Counted from the stretch's first letter, positions 1 to 8,909 are shown. The stretch is 64,000 nt of DNA from Litorivivens lipolytica (GCF_014191715.1 NZ_JACHWY010000002.1:758560-822559); one strand, 5' to 3'. Program-made: numbers and translations. The notes: generated from the sequence alone by a model not told the origin.

Positions 1-20
1 TGAGTCGGATGCTCTAACCA
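1..20 (-). repeat. Partial tRNA duplicate at window edge
   Basis: These 20 bases are identical to positions 78-97 inside the tRNA gene (D-loop to first half of the anticodon loop on the minus strand). The match stops at position 21 and may extend left of the window. It lies 16 bases past the tRNA 3' end, so it is a second partial copy on the same strand: a broken tandem tRNA, an attachment-site remnant, or the start of a rearranged second tRNA. Confidence 0.7.
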
Positions 21-36
21 GCTTTTGGAAAGGGAT

Positions 37-113
37 TGGTGGGCCCGGACAGACTTGAACTGTCGACCTGCCGATTATGAGTCGGATGCTCTAACCAACT
101 GAGCTACGGGCCC
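37..113 (-). tRNA. tRNA with CAU anticodon, probably tRNA-Ile2 (lysidine-modified)
   Basis: Read on the minus strand, this folds as a full cloverleaf: a GC-rich seven-pair acceptor stem, D arm, anticodon loop CTCATAA (anticodon CAT), T arm with TTCAAGT loop, A73 and an encoded CCA (37-39). CAU could mean elongator Met, initiator Met or Ile2. The C4-G69 and C5-G68 acceptor pairs and the CGACTCATAATCG anticodon arm match the known bacterial tRNA-Ile2 pattern recognised by the lysidine synthase TilS, and differ from elongator Met. The 27-43 pair is mismatched. Gene identity is sure; the amino acid is likely Ile. Confidence 0.9.
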
Positions 114-133
114 GGCGTGGGAGAGTCGGGCAT

Positions 134-139
134 TGTATA
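134..139 (-). promoter_or_regulatory. Probable -10 element of the tRNA gene
   Basis: On the minus strand the hexamer reads TATACA, about 20 bases upstream of the tRNA 5' end. I see only a weak -35 (TTATGG) at about 18 bases spacing. The position fits a sigma-70 stable-RNA promoter, but this is inference from consensus alone. Confidence 0.4.
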
Positions 140-251
140 GAGCCTCGCAGCTATCGTCCATAAGGCCTTGAAATTTAAGTCTCGTCACCCCGCTACATTA
201 CTGGGTATACTCCTAATCATGAGCCGATGACATAGCGGGAACGGAGCGGCG

Positions 252-2120
252 GTGGAGCACCCAATAACAAAAAATCAGCAGGACTTGTGCGCTGCACTGG
301 GATCTGCCGTAGAGCTGATTATTCGTCACGCGACCGAGCTGACCCGCCTCTTTACTGACAAGCAGCAGCGCGAGCACAAAGAAGATGCGGAGCGGATTCT
401 GGAGGCGGGGCGGGAACTACAGGTTTTTGTGGTTGATATGCTGGGGCTGCTGCAGAACGGTGAGAGTTTTGCGCCGCTAAGACACGATATCCGCAATACC
501 GTGGGTTTGGTCAGCGGGTATGCCGAGATCCTTGAAGACGAGGTTTCCCACCAGCCGCCCTGTTTGGCTGAACTCCGTGGCATTCAGAAATCTACCAGTC
601 GTTTTCTCAATAGTCTTGATGAACTCACGGCCCTTACCAGCGATGAGGAAAAGGCACCTTCGGTTGATGAGCTAATCAGCAGCCTGAGCACCACAGCCCG
701 CAGTCGCAGTGAAGCCACACTGGGGCGCAAGGTACTGCTGGTGGACGACAACGACGACAACCGGGAGCTGGTCTGCCTGCAATTGAACCGTCTCGGTATC
801 GAAGTTGCCGAAGCCCGAAACGGTCATGAAGCGCTGGCGGCGTTGGCAACCAAGTCCATCGATTTGGTGCTGCTTGATCTGATGCTGCCGGATATCAATG
901 GCTATGATCTCCTCAAGCGCATTAAACAGGACAAGAACTGGCGTCATCTGGCGATCATCGTTATCAGCGGTGTGAAGGATGAGCAAAGCGCGCAACGCTG
1001 CCTTGAGGCCGGAGCCTCCGATTACATCGTCAAACCGGTCAACGCCACCCTGCTGCGGGCGCGGGTAAGTTCGCTGCTGGAACGCAAGGCGTGGGAGGAC
1101 AAGGAATCGGCCTACCTGTCGAATCTTGAGGCCAGCTATGACTTTATCCGTAAAGTCTTCGGGCGCTATCTGTCAAACGATGTCATGCAGCGGCTGTTAT
1201 ACGACGGCGACGGCCTGAGTCTGGGGGGAGAGCGGCGTGAAGTCACCATTCTGCTGGCGGATATCCGCAGTTTCTCGGTGATCAGTCAGCAGCTCAGTCC
1301 GGAAGACTGTGTGCGCCTGTTGAATAATTATTTTGCGGTGATGACCGATATCATCATGTCCTATCAGGGCACGGTCGATGAGTTTATCGGCGATGGGATT
1401 CTCGCGATTTTCGGCGCGCCGCTGTCCGATGCCCTGCACAGCGACCATGCGGTTGCCTGTGCGCTGGCCATGCAACAGGCCATGCCCCACGTCAATGAAT
1501 ACAATGTTGAAAGCGGTCTGCCGGCGATTGATATCGGTATCGGCATCAACACCGGGCCGGTGGTGGTGGGCAATGTCGGCTCCGAATTGCGCACCAAATA
1601 CGGGGTGGTGGGCCACCACGTAAACATTGCCTCGCGGATCGAATCCTGTACTGTCGGCGGCCAGGTGTTGGCGTCGGCAGATACCTTAGCGAGCATGCAG
1701 GCAACGCCGCAATGGCGTAAAACCCTTGAGGTGAATGTGAAGGGCAGCACAGAGCCGCTTCAGATTTACGACCTGACTGGCATTGGTGTGCCCTTCGATA
1801 TTATTCTGCCCGAGCGCAACGCGCCGATGGTCTTTTTGACCGAGCCGGTCGCGATCTCGGTGCGCCTGATGCAAGGTGAGCGCTTGTCACAGAGCGCGGG
1901 TTTAGGGCGCGTTGTCGCGTTAAACGGCCGTGAGCTGCTGCTGGAGCTTGATCTCACGCTGTCCTCTCTGGAAGAGGTACAGTTAATGTTGCCGGAGGTC
2001 GGCGAAGAATCGCTGGCTTACGCCCGAGTGATGGGAGCTGATGAAGCGAATCGCTACCATGTCACGTTGACATCGAGTGTCGGCGTATTGCGAAACCTGC
2101 TTGAACAGCGTCTGGCCTGA
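252..2120 (+). CDS. Receiver-linked class III nucleotide cyclase
   Basis: A 622-residue cytoplasmic protein starting at GTG with GGAG six bases upstream. Order of parts: a helical segment resembling a histidine-kinase dimerisation helix (His78 in RHDIRNTVGLVSGY), but no ATPase domain follows; a receiver domain (about 159-280; Asp165/Asp166, phospho-acceptor Asp209, Lys261); a coiled coil (about 283-305); a class III cyclase domain (about 328-510) with both metal Asp residues (337, 381) and the Asn458/Arg462 transition-state pair; and a C-terminal beta-rich segment (about 525-622) faintly like PilZ but without its RxxxR and DxSxxG motifs. The purine-selecting position holds Glu377 (DEFIGDG) where adenylate cyclases have Lys. 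It makes a cyclic nucleotide under receiver control. Cyclase and receiver are sure; cAMP versus cGMP is open. First gene of a three-gene operon. Confidence 0.88.
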   Translation: MEHPITKNQQDLCAALGSAVELIIRHATELTRLFTDKQQREHKEDAERILEAGRELQVFVVDMLGLLQNGESFAPLRHDIRNTVGLVSGYAEILEDEVSHQPPCLAELRGIQKSTSRFLNSLDELTALTSDEEKAPSVDELISSLSTTARSRSEATLGRKVLLVDDNDDNRELVCLQLNRLGIEVAEARNGHEALAALATKSIDLVLLDLMLPDINGYDLLKRIKQDKNWRHLAIIVISGVKDEQSAQRCLEAGASDYIVKPVNATLLRARVSSLLERKAWEDKESAYLSNLEASYDFIRKVFGRYLSNDVMQRLLYDGDGLSLGGERREVTILLADIRSFSVISQQLSPEDCVRLLNNYFAVMTDIIMSYQGTVDEFIGDGILAIFGAPLSDALHSDHAVACALAMQQAMPHVNEYNVESGLPAIDIGIGINTGPVVVGNVGSELRTKYGVVGHHVNIASRIESCTVGGQVLASADTLASMQATPQWRKTLEVNVKGSTEPLQIYDLTGIGVPFDIILPERNAPMVFLTEPVAISVRLMQGERLSQSAGLGRVVALNGRELLLELDLTLSSLEEVQLMLPEVGEESLAYARVMGADEANRYHVTLTSSVGVLRNLLEQRLA

Positions 2121-2153
2121 TAATTCTGATAGTTTCCCAACGGAGGTAACAGC

Positions 2154-2531
2154 TTGGCGACTATCCTCTTGGTTGAAGACAATGAAATGAACCGGGATAT
2201 GCTGCGCCGCCGTCTGGAGAAACGCGGCTATACCGTGTTGATCGCAGAAGATGGTGCTCAGGCCCTGGAGTCTGCCTGCGCCGAGCTTCCCGATCTGATA
2301 TTGCTGGATATGAGCCTGCCCGTGGTTGATGGCTGGACTGCTGCAGCCAATCTGAAGGCTGATGAGCGCACCCGCAGTATTCCTGTTATTGCCCTGACGG
2401 CGCACGCAATGGACGGTGATCGACAGAAAGCCATTGCTGCCGGTTGTGATGACTACGACACCAAACCGGTAGACCTCAAACGCCTGCTGGTGAAAATCGT
2501 TGCCCATCTGGGCGAGGAGGGTAGTGTATGA
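2154..2531 (+). CDS. Single-domain CheY-like response regulator
   Basis: A 125-residue stand-alone receiver with the acidic pair in LLVEDN, phospho-acceptor Asp52 in ILLDMSLP, and Lys104 in the TKP motif. It has no output domain, so it must act by protein contact or as a phosphate shuttle. The start is TTG preceded by GGAGG at a good distance. Its stop overlaps the start of the following hybrid kinase (ATGA), which points to translational coupling and makes that kinase the likely partner. DivK-like regulators have this form. The receiver assignment is certain; the role is inferred. Confidence 0.88.
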   Translation: MATILLVEDNEMNRDMLRRRLEKRGYTVLIAEDGAQALESACAELPDLILLDMSLPVVDGWTAAANLKADERTRSIPVIALTAHAMDGDRQKAIAAGCDDYDTKPVDLKRLLVKIVAHLGEEGSV

Positions 2532-4465
2532 GTCTCAAGCGCCGTCTTGCCCTGTCTTTTGCCCTGCTGCTCGTGCTCGGGCTGGTCAATATCGTCACCC
2601 ATACCTGGGGTAGCTCGGTTCGCTCCGAGCTGTTCAGTGAGCTGCAGGTCGTCATGCGCGATCAGGCTGGTGTGAGAGACCTTGAGCAAAAGCTGGATGC
2701 CATGCACAAGAAAGTGCGGGTGATTCAGACTTTGGTCGAGGCGGGTAACGCCCAGCCCGTCACTGAAGCCGAGGCCATCGAGCAAATCAACACTCTGAAC
2801 ACCATGCTGAGCCGTGCCGACATGTTGGCGCTCAGGGCTCAGGAAGTGCTGGATACTCCCATCGATTTTTCTGCAAGCCGTAACCTGCTGAATAACTGGA
2901 GCAACTACCTCAGCCAGTTTGCCGGGGGGCAAGCAGAGAGCGTTGTGCTGGAAGATACAACGCCGGTATTTCGCGCAGCGATGCAGTCGCTGGTTACCTA
3001 TGAGCTGGCCTTGGTTGAGCGGTCATCGCGAATCAATGAAGAGCTAAACAGCGCGGTTGAAACGACCAACCGCATGACCACGCTGATCTTTCTCGCAACC
3101 CTGTTAGCAACGGTTCTGCTGGCCTGGCATATCGTTACCTTCACCTCGCGTTCCATTCGTGCTCTGCACCAGGGAACCCAGCAGTGGGGGAACGGTAACT
3201 TGGCGTATCAGGTTCCGCCGCTGGAAGGTGAGCTCGGCGAGCTGGCTGAGAACTTTAACCACATGGCGCGCAATCTGCGGGTTGCGATGAACGAGGTTAA
3301 GGCTGCCAGTGCACGGGCCGATGCAGCCAATCAGGCGAAAAGCAGCTTTCTCGCGAATATGAGCCACGAGCTGCGTACGCCGATGAATGCGATTATTGGC
3401 TACAGTGAAATGCTGATTGAAGAGGCTGGCGATGATCCCACACAGGAAGTAGGCGATTTTGTGCCTGACGTGGAAAAGGTGCTGTCGGCGGGCCAGCATC
3501 TGTTGGCACTGATTAATGATGTATTGGATATTTCCAAAATTGAAAGCGGAAAAATGACGGTGTTCCGCGAGGTGACGGATCTGTCACAACTGTTGAACGA
3601 AGTGATTGTCACCGTTCAGCCCATGATTGATAAAAACGGCAATAAGCTCAATTACACTAATGAACTCGCTGACTCTCGCACGGCGACAGACGTAACGCGG
3701 TTCCGCCAGATCGTGCTCAATTTGCTGAGCAATGCAGCCAAGTTTACCCGCGAGGGCGAGGTGAGTCTGACCGTTCGCGAAGCGATCCACGGTGGCGATG
3801 CCTTTATCGAGGTTGCGGTTCAGGATACCGGTATCGGTATGTCTGAGGAGCAGATGGCGCAGGTGTTTGAGGCCTTTATTCAGGCGGATCTCTCTACCAC
3901 TAAAGAATATGGTGGCACCGGCCTCGGGCTGACAATATCGAAGAAATTCGCGGAGCTTCTCGGCGGCAGCATTGAAGTGGAGAGCGAGCTGGGTAAAGGC
4001 TCGTGTTTTACGCTGCGACTGCCAAAGTTGACTGAGGGCGCGGAGAAAGGCGTTGATCAAAGCAACGGTGGTCCGAGCCCGGAAACCGTTCAGGTTCTTA
4101 TGGTGGACGATAATGCTGAAGCGCGCGATATCTGTTCGCGTCATCTGTCTCAGGCGGGTTATCGTGTGACTTGCGCCGAATCCGGTAGCAAGGCGTTGTC
4201 GCTACTCGATGAAGTAGAGCCCGATTTGATCCTGCTGGATGTCATGATGCCGGAGATGGATGGCTGGCAGTTTATCGAGGCCTTGCGACAGCGACCGGCG
4301 TCGGTCGACACGCCAGTGGTTATTCAGTCGATGGTGAATGAGCGGGAAATGGGTGATCTAATGAAAGTTAGCGCCTATCTCGTAAAACCGGTCGATAAAC
4401 AGGCGCTCGTGACAACGATTAATCAGGTGTTGGGCATTGCTGCGGAAGAACTTTGTAGCGAGTAA
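2528..4465 (+). CDS. Hybrid sensor histidine kinase
   Basis: A 645-residue inner-membrane sensor. Two membrane segments (about 8-28 and 184-204) flank a mostly helical periplasmic domain of about 155 residues with no family I recognise. Then come a HAMP linker (about 205-257), the dimerisation domain with His280 in NMSHELRTPMNAI, an ATPase domain (N box LNLLSNAAKFT, G1 DTGIGM, G2 GGTGLGL) and a C-terminal receiver with Asp571 in LLDVMMP and Lys620. All catalytic motifs look intact. It overlaps the response regulator by four bases and probably phosphorylates that protein and/or the cyclase receiver. The signal is unknown. Confidence 0.93.
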   Translation: MSLKRRLALSFALLLVLGLVNIVTHTWGSSVRSELFSELQVVMRDQAGVRDLEQKLDAMHKKVRVIQTLVEAGNAQPVTEAEAIEQINTLNTMLSRADMLALRAQEVLDTPIDFSASRNLLNNWSNYLSQFAGGQAESVVLEDTTPVFRAAMQSLVTYELALVERSSRINEELNSAVETTNRMTTLIFLATLLATVLLAWHIVTFTSRSIRALHQGTQQWGNGNLAYQVPPLEGELGELAENFNHMARNLRVAMNEVKAASARADAANQAKSSFLANMSHELRTPMNAIIGYSEMLIEEAGDDPTQEVGDFVPDVEKVLSAGQHLLALINDVLDISKIESGKMTVFREVTDLSQLLNEVIVTVQPMIDKNGNKLNYTNELADSRTATDVTRFRQIVLNLLSNAAKFTREGEVSLTVREAIHGGDAFIEVAVQDTGIGMSEEQMAQVFEAFIQADLSTTKEYGGTGLGLTISKKFAELLGGSIEVESELGKGSCFTLRLPKLTEGAEKGVDQSNGGPSPETVQVLMVDDNAEARDICSRHLSQAGYRVTCAESGSKALSLLDEVEPDLILLDVMMPEMDGWQFIEALRQRPASVDTPVVIQSMVNEREMGDLMKVSAYLVKPVDKQALVTTINQVLGIAAEELCSE

Positions 4466-4477
4466 CGCTGGCGCAAA

Positions 4478-4951
4478 TTACTCCAGAGACAGTTCGCGCA
4501 GTTTGGTGACTGTCTGCTCGAGCAGGCGATTTTCCGTTAGCGCCTTGCTCAGTTCGCGCTCGCATGCACTGGCTTCACTGGAAGCCCGACTGTTTTGGCG
4601 CGTGTTGTTGTAAGCGATCGTCAAAGCACGTTTCAGCATAGTGTGATCCGTGTTGTCGCCTTCCTTCAGTTTTGGCAGCAGTTTGCCAGCTGCGCTCAGG
4701 TTTTCCCCTCGACCACGCTCCAGGTGAATTAGCACGGCAAGCGCCAGCGCGTCTTGTTGTTCCGATTCAGCTGCGCCTTCGTCGCCATAAACTTTCTCGA
4801 GAACACCCAACGCCTCTTTCGGATTGCCCGTAAAGTAATATTGCAAGGCCATTTCCATCAGGGCTGTGGGTTCTTCGCCCTGTTGCGAGCGGATGGCGGC
4901 GCAGCCACTCAGCAGGGACACGATGACGATCAGTGAGAGAAATCGTTTCAT
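4478..4951 (-). CDS. Small TPR-like lipoprotein
   Basis: A 157-residue protein with a lipoprotein signal peptide (lipobox LLSGC, Cys17). The mature part is helical, with a tetratricopeptide-like repeat around ALQYYFTGNPKEALGVLEKV and a C-terminal coiled coil ending in KLRELSLE. It probably sits on a membrane and contacts another protein; I know no family name. It is convergent with the hybrid kinase gene and lies downstream of the rpoD terminator, so it is transcribed alone or by read-through. Its reality rests on the clean signal peptide and good composition. Confidence 0.75.
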   Translation of the reverse strand: MKRFLSLIVIVSLLSGCAAIRSQQGEEPTALMEMALQYYFTGNPKEALGVLEKVYGDEGAAESEQQDALALAVLIHLERGRGENLSAAGKLLPKLKEGDNTDHTMLKRALTIAYNNTRQNSRASSEASACERELSKALTENRLLEQTVTKLRELSLE

Positions 4952-5034
4952 GGGTTTTTAATTGCTCCGCTTTTTACGGCTTTTTTATCTTCAGTGCTCT
5001 GAAGTGTTAGTTGTCGCATTCGCTAGCGTTAAAA

Positions 5035-5058
5035 AAAAGGCCCGTTTCCGGGCCTTTT
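5035..5058 (-). terminator. Rho-independent terminator of rpoD
   Basis: A ten-pair stem (AAAAGGCCCG / CGGGCCTTTT) with a four-base loop. On the minus strand it is followed by a run of T, 17 bases past the rpoD stop codon. Confidence 0.9.
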
Positions 5059-5074
5059 GCTGGCCTGGCTGGCC

Positions 5075-6871
5075 TTACTCGTCGAGGAAGCTGCGCAAGT
5101 GATCCGAACGAGTCGGATGACGCAGTTTGCGCAGGGCCTTGGCTTCAATCTGACGGATCCGCTCGCGGGTAACATCAAACTGCTTGCCGACTTCTTCCAG
5201 CGTGTGATCGGTATTCATATCAATGCCGAAGCGCATGCGCAGAACCTTAGCTTCTCGCGCAGTCAGACCCGCGAGTACATCACGGGTGGATTCACGCAGG
5301 CCTTCACCGGTTGCAGAATCTACGGGCGAGGAAATGGTGTTGTCCTCGATAAAATCGCCCAGATGCGAATCTTCGTCGTCGCCAATAGGCGTTTCCATGG
5401 AGATAGGCTCTTTGGCGATTTTTAGCACCTTGCGAACCTTGTCTTCCGGCATGTCCATGCGTTCGCCAAGTTCTTCTGGCGTCGGCTCGCGACCCATTTC
5501 CTGCAGCATTTGCCGGGAAATGCGGTTCAGCTTGTTGATGGTCTCAATCATGTGGACCGGAATACGGATAGTGCGGGCCTGGTCGGCAATGGAGCGGGTA
5601 ATGGCCTGACGAATCCACCAGGTGGCGTAGGTTGAGAATTTGTAACCGCGGCGGTATTCGAATTTGTCGACCGCTTTCATCAAGCCGATGTTGCCTTCCT
5701 GAATCAGGTCCAGGAACTGCAGGCCGCGGTTGGTGTACTTTTTGGCGATGGAGATAACCAGACGCAGGTTGGCTTCTACCATTTCTTTTTTTGCGCGACG
5801 GGCGCGCGCTTCGCCGATGGACATGCGGCGATTGATTTCCTTGATGTCGGCGATGGTCAGGTCGTAACCAGCCTCTACCAGTGAGATCTTTTTCTGCAGC
5901 TTGATGATGTCTTCGCTGATTTTTTCCAGCTCAGGGTAAGCCTTGAAGTGACTCTTGAGCCAGTCGGTGTTGGTTTCGTTGCCCTGAAAATCGCGAATGA
6001 ATACCTTGCGATCCATTTTGCCGTCAACAACACACATGCGCATGACTTCGCGTTCCAGCACGCGAATGTCGTTGAGCGTATTACGTACCGATGCGGTCAG
6101 CGGCTCGAAAATCTGCGGTGTCAGTTTCAGGTACTTGAAGGACTCGGCCAGCTTGGCCAGTTCCTTGGCAGTCTGCTTGCTGTAGCGACCGTGCTTGTCG
6201 ACAGACTTGGCGACTGCATTCATGTGCTTGCGGATTTCACCGAAGCGGCGGGCGGCTTCTTCGGGATCCGGGCCTGAATCCGTGTTGTCGTCATCGTCGT
6301 CGCTGTTACTCGCGGCAGCGTTGGCAGCAGCGACTTCAGCCGGGGTTGGTACATCGTCGGCAGGGTCGAGATAGCCGCTGATAATGTCGGCCAGACGGCG
6401 CTCTTCGGTGGCGACTTTGTCGTATTCAGTCAATACGCTGTCAACGGCGCCGGGGAAGTAGGCAAGCGCTGACATTACTTCGCGAATGCCTTCCTCAATA
6501 CGCTTGGCGATAACAATCTCGCCTTCACGGGTCAGCAGCTCGACGGTACCCATTTCGCGCATGTACATGCGCACCGGGTCGGTGGTGCGCCCGGCTTCTG
6601 ATTCAACGGCAGCCAGTGCGGCGGCAGCTTCAGCAGCGGCGATATCATCTGGTGAATCGCTGCCGGCCATCAGCAGGGTGTCGGCGTCCGGCGCGTTCTC
6701 GAACACCTGAATACCCATGTCGTTGATCATCTGAATGATTTCTTCCACCTGATCCGGATCAGATATATCCTCCGGCAGGTGGTCATTCACTTCGGCATAG
6801 GTGATGTAGCCCTGTTCTTTGCCTTTGGCGATCAGGTGCTTGAGTCTGGATTGTCGCTGAGAGTTGCTCAT
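5075..6871 (-). CDS. rpoD: RNA polymerase primary sigma factor RpoD (sigma-70)
   Basis: A 598-residue housekeeping sigma factor directing RNA polymerase to most promoters. Visible parts: region 1.1 (about 1-80); region 1.2 (about 95-130, [11 protein letters not shown]); a non-conserved insert with an acidic run (about 190-200); region 2 (about 365-435) with [17 protein letters not shown] and the -10-binding [14 protein letters not shown]; region 3; and region 4 (about 530-598) with the helix-turn-helix ending [20 protein letters not shown]. Length is normal for gammaproteobacteria. It is the last gene of the rpsU-yqeY-dnaG-rpoD cluster and also has its own promoter in the gap before it. Confidence 0.99.
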   Translation of the reverse strand: MSNSQRQSRLKHLIAKGKEQGYITYAEVNDHLPEDISDPDQVEEIIQMINDMGIQVFENAPDADTLLMAGSDSPDDIAAAEAAAALAAVESEAGRTTDPVRMYMREMGTVELLTREGEIVIAKRIEEGIREVMSALAYFPGAVDSVLTEYDKVATEERRLADIISGYLDPADDVPTPAEVAAANAAASNSDDDDDNTDSGPDPEEAARRFGEIRKHMNAVAKSVDKHGRYSKQTAKELAKLAESFKYLKLTPQIFEPLTASVRNTLNDIRVLEREVMRMCVVDGKMDRKVFIRDFQGNETNTDWLKSHFKAYPELEKISEDIIKLQKKISLVEAGYDLTIADIKEINRRMSIGEARARRAKKEMVEANLRLVISIAKKYTNRGLQFLDLIQEGNIGLMKAVDKFEYRRGYKFSTYATWWIRQAITRSIADQARTIRIPVHMIETINKLNRISRQMLQEMGREPTPEELGERMDMPEDKVRKVLKIAKEPISMETPIGDDEDSHLGDFIEDNTISSPVDSATGEGLRESTRDVLAGLTAREAKVLRMRFGIDMNTDHTLEEVGKQFDVTRERIRQIEAKALRKLRHPTRSDHLRSFLDE

Positions 6872-7036
6872 TAGTCCTCGGTGCCCGTTATTTCGTGCTT
6901 GCTGGTACTGACTGCTTACGCTTGTGAACTACTTACACACGCTTACGTTATGCAATTTCGCGGCCATTCTCGGACTTATGTCGAAACTGCTGCTGCGCTT
7001 TGGCGATGGCAGCACGCACACGGCAAATAGCCGCGC

Positions 7037-7042
7037 ATTATA
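7037..7042 (-). promoter_or_regulatory. Consensus -10 (TATAAT) upstream of rpoD
   Basis: In the 238-base gap between dnaG and rpoD, the minus strand carries a perfect TATAAT about 165 bases before the rpoD start. No good -35 lies at the right spacing. Internal rpoD promoters inside the macromolecular synthesis operon are known in relatives, and this is the best candidate here. Confidence 0.55.
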
Positions 7043-7109
7043 CCCGAACGACACGGCCACCCACTAGTGCGAATGCAGACTTTCTCTATGGGGCTGGCGA
7101 CCCGGAAAT

Positions 7110-8909
7110 TCAATCCCCTTGCGCCTTTTGCTGCATCAGGGCGCGCAGGTTTTCCTTGTCTTCGTCGCTTAAATCAGCGTAGTTGGCATTGCGCAGTTTG
7201 TCGACTGCGCCCTGAAAGGAGCGCTGGGCATTCTGCCGGCGCAAATGTTGCAGGCTTTCCTGCAGGGCGATCTGGGCTTTCTCCGCGTCGTAGCGCGGTT
7301 TGTCGAGGCTCAGGGCGAGAGTAAGCACTTCGCCTTCGGGCTGGCCCTGCCAGTGCCCTAGCAGCATGGCTGTGCTGGATTCAGGTCGCTTGCGCAGCAG
7401 CTCGAGCAGGCTGCTCAGGGTGGCTAGGTAGGGGTTGTCGGTTGTCGGCAGCGCTTCTTCAAACAAGGCCGCCGCGCTGCTGGGATGCAGGAGCACCAAG
7501 CTGATCATATACAGCACCGGATCGCGTTTTGACGCGGGTATTGGCGGTGCGCTGACTTTCTGTTTCGGTGGCGGCGCGGCTGGTTTGGTGTCTGCTTCGG
7601 CTTTGGGTGCCGGTGTGGTTTGCTCCAGAATATTTTGCAAGGCGCCTGAGCTGAGACCGGTGCGCTGCGACAGGGCGTCCATCATCAGTTCGCGGTACAC
7701 GCCGCGCGGCAACAATTGGATCAACGGGGCGGCGAGCTTGCTCAGGCGAGCCTTGCCTTCCAGTGAGTCGGTGTTCAGCCCGCTACTGAGGGTGTTAAAA
7801 AAGTGCTCCTCCAGCGGTGTGGCCTTGAGTATCTGCTGCTCGAAGAGGGTGGTGCCGATGGCGCGCACCTGGGTGTCCGGGTCTTCGCCGTCGGGCATAA
7901 ACAAAAAGCGCGCCTGACGGCCGTCTTCCATTAGCGGCAGTACGGTTTCCATGGCACGGCGAGCGGCCTTGCGTCCGGCCTCATCGCCGTCAAAGCAGAA
8001 CACGACCTCCGGGCAGTAGCGAAACACCTTGCGCAAGTGGTCTTCGCTGGTGGCGGTGCCGAGGGTTGCGACCGCGTAGGGGATGCCGTGTTGGGCTAGC
8101 GCGACCACGTCCATGTAGCCTTCGACGATAACCAGTCGCTCGAGATTCCGGACGGCTTTGCGCGCCTGGTAGAGGCCGTAGAGTTCGCGGCCTTTGTGGA
8201 AAATATCGGTTTCCGGGGAGTTTAGGTACTTGGGTTTGTCGTCCCCGAGCACGCGGCCACCGAAGGCGATGGTCTGGCCGCGGTTATCCAGAATCGGGAA
8301 CATAATGCGATCGCGGAAGCGGTCGTAAAGCTTGTTGTCGCCGCTGACCAGCATGCCCGCATCAATCAGTAATTGGCGCGATTCCTCATCGTCGCCTAAG
8401 GCCTTGAGCAGGTTGTCCCAGCCGGGTGGAGCAAAGCCGATCTGGAAAGCCTTGGCGATCTCGCCGGACAGGCCGCGTTTAATCAGGTAGTCGCGCGCCC
8501 TAATACTGTTGTCGTGTTGTTTGAGTTGGCGCTGGTAATACTGAGCGGCCTGTTCCATCAGGCTGTGGAGGTCTTTGCGGCGGCTGACTTTTTCCGGGTT
8601 TTCGACGCGTTCGCGCGGGACTTCGAGCCCGGCAACCGTGGCGAGGCTATCGATCGCCTGCGGAAACTCCAGTCGCTCGTACTCCATCAGGAAACCGATG
8701 GCGTTACCGCCGGCGCCACAGCCGAAGCAGTAGTAGAACTGCTTGTCCGGGTTGACGCTAAACGACGGTGTTTTTTCTTCGTGGAAGGGGCAGCGGGCGG
8801 TGTAGTTTTGACCGGTTTTTTTCAGGGGAACCCGGCGGTCTACCACTTCAACAATGTCGACGCGGGACAGCAGTTCGTCAATGAAATGTTGTGGGATCAA
8901 GCCCTTCAT
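7110..8909 (-). CDS. dnaG: DNA primase DnaG
   Basis: A 599-residue primase that lays RNA primers at the replication fork. The N-terminal zinc-binding domain has Cys40, His43, Cys61 and Cys64 (CPFHEEKTPSF and YYCFGCG). The RNA polymerase core follows, then the TOPRIM fold (about 255-345) with the acidic motif VIVEGYMDV and FCFDGDEAGRKAA. A Pro/Lys/Ala-rich linker (about 430-460) leads to the C-terminal helicase-binding domain that contacts DnaB. Length and order match the family. It sits between yqeY and rpoD, as in most gammaproteobacteria. Confidence 0.98.
   Translation of the reverse strand: MKGLIPQHFIDELLSRVDIVEVVDRRVPLKKTGQNYTARCPFHEEKTPSFSVNPDKQFYYCFGCGAGGNAIGFLMEYERLEFPQAIDSLATVAGLEVPRERVENPEKVSRRKDLHSLMEQAAQYYQRQLKQHDNSIRARDYLIKRGLSGEIAKAFQIGFAPPGWDNLLKALGDDEESRQLLIDAGMLVSGDNKLYDRFRDRIMFPILDNRGQTIAFGGRVLGDDKPKYLNSPETDIFHKGRELYGLYQARKAVRNLERLVIVEGYMDVVALAQHGIPYAVATLGTATSEDHLRKVFRYCPEVVFCFDGDEAGRKAARRAMETVLPLMEDGRQARFLFMPDGEDPDTQVRAIGTTLFEQQILKATPLEEHFFNTLSSGLNTDSLEGKARLSKLAAPLIQLLPRGVYRELMMDALSQRTGLSSGALQNILEQTTPAPKAEADTKPAAPPPKQKVSAPPIPASKRDPVLYMISLVLLHPSSAAALFEEALPTTDNPYLATLSSLLELLRKRPESSTAMLLGHWQGQPEGEVLTLALSLDKPRYDAEKAQIALQESLQHLRRQNAQRSFQGAVDKLRNANYADLSDEDKENLRALMQQKAQGD

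Noticed and set aside
37-113. Elongator tRNA-Met
   Set aside because: The CAU anticodon allows it, but the C4-G69/C5-G68 acceptor pairs and anticodon arm fit Ile2 better.
252-2120. Cyclase gene as a c-di-GMP (GGDEF) enzyme
   Set aside because: The catalytic domain has class III cyclase metal Asp residues and the Asn/Arg pair, not GGDEF.
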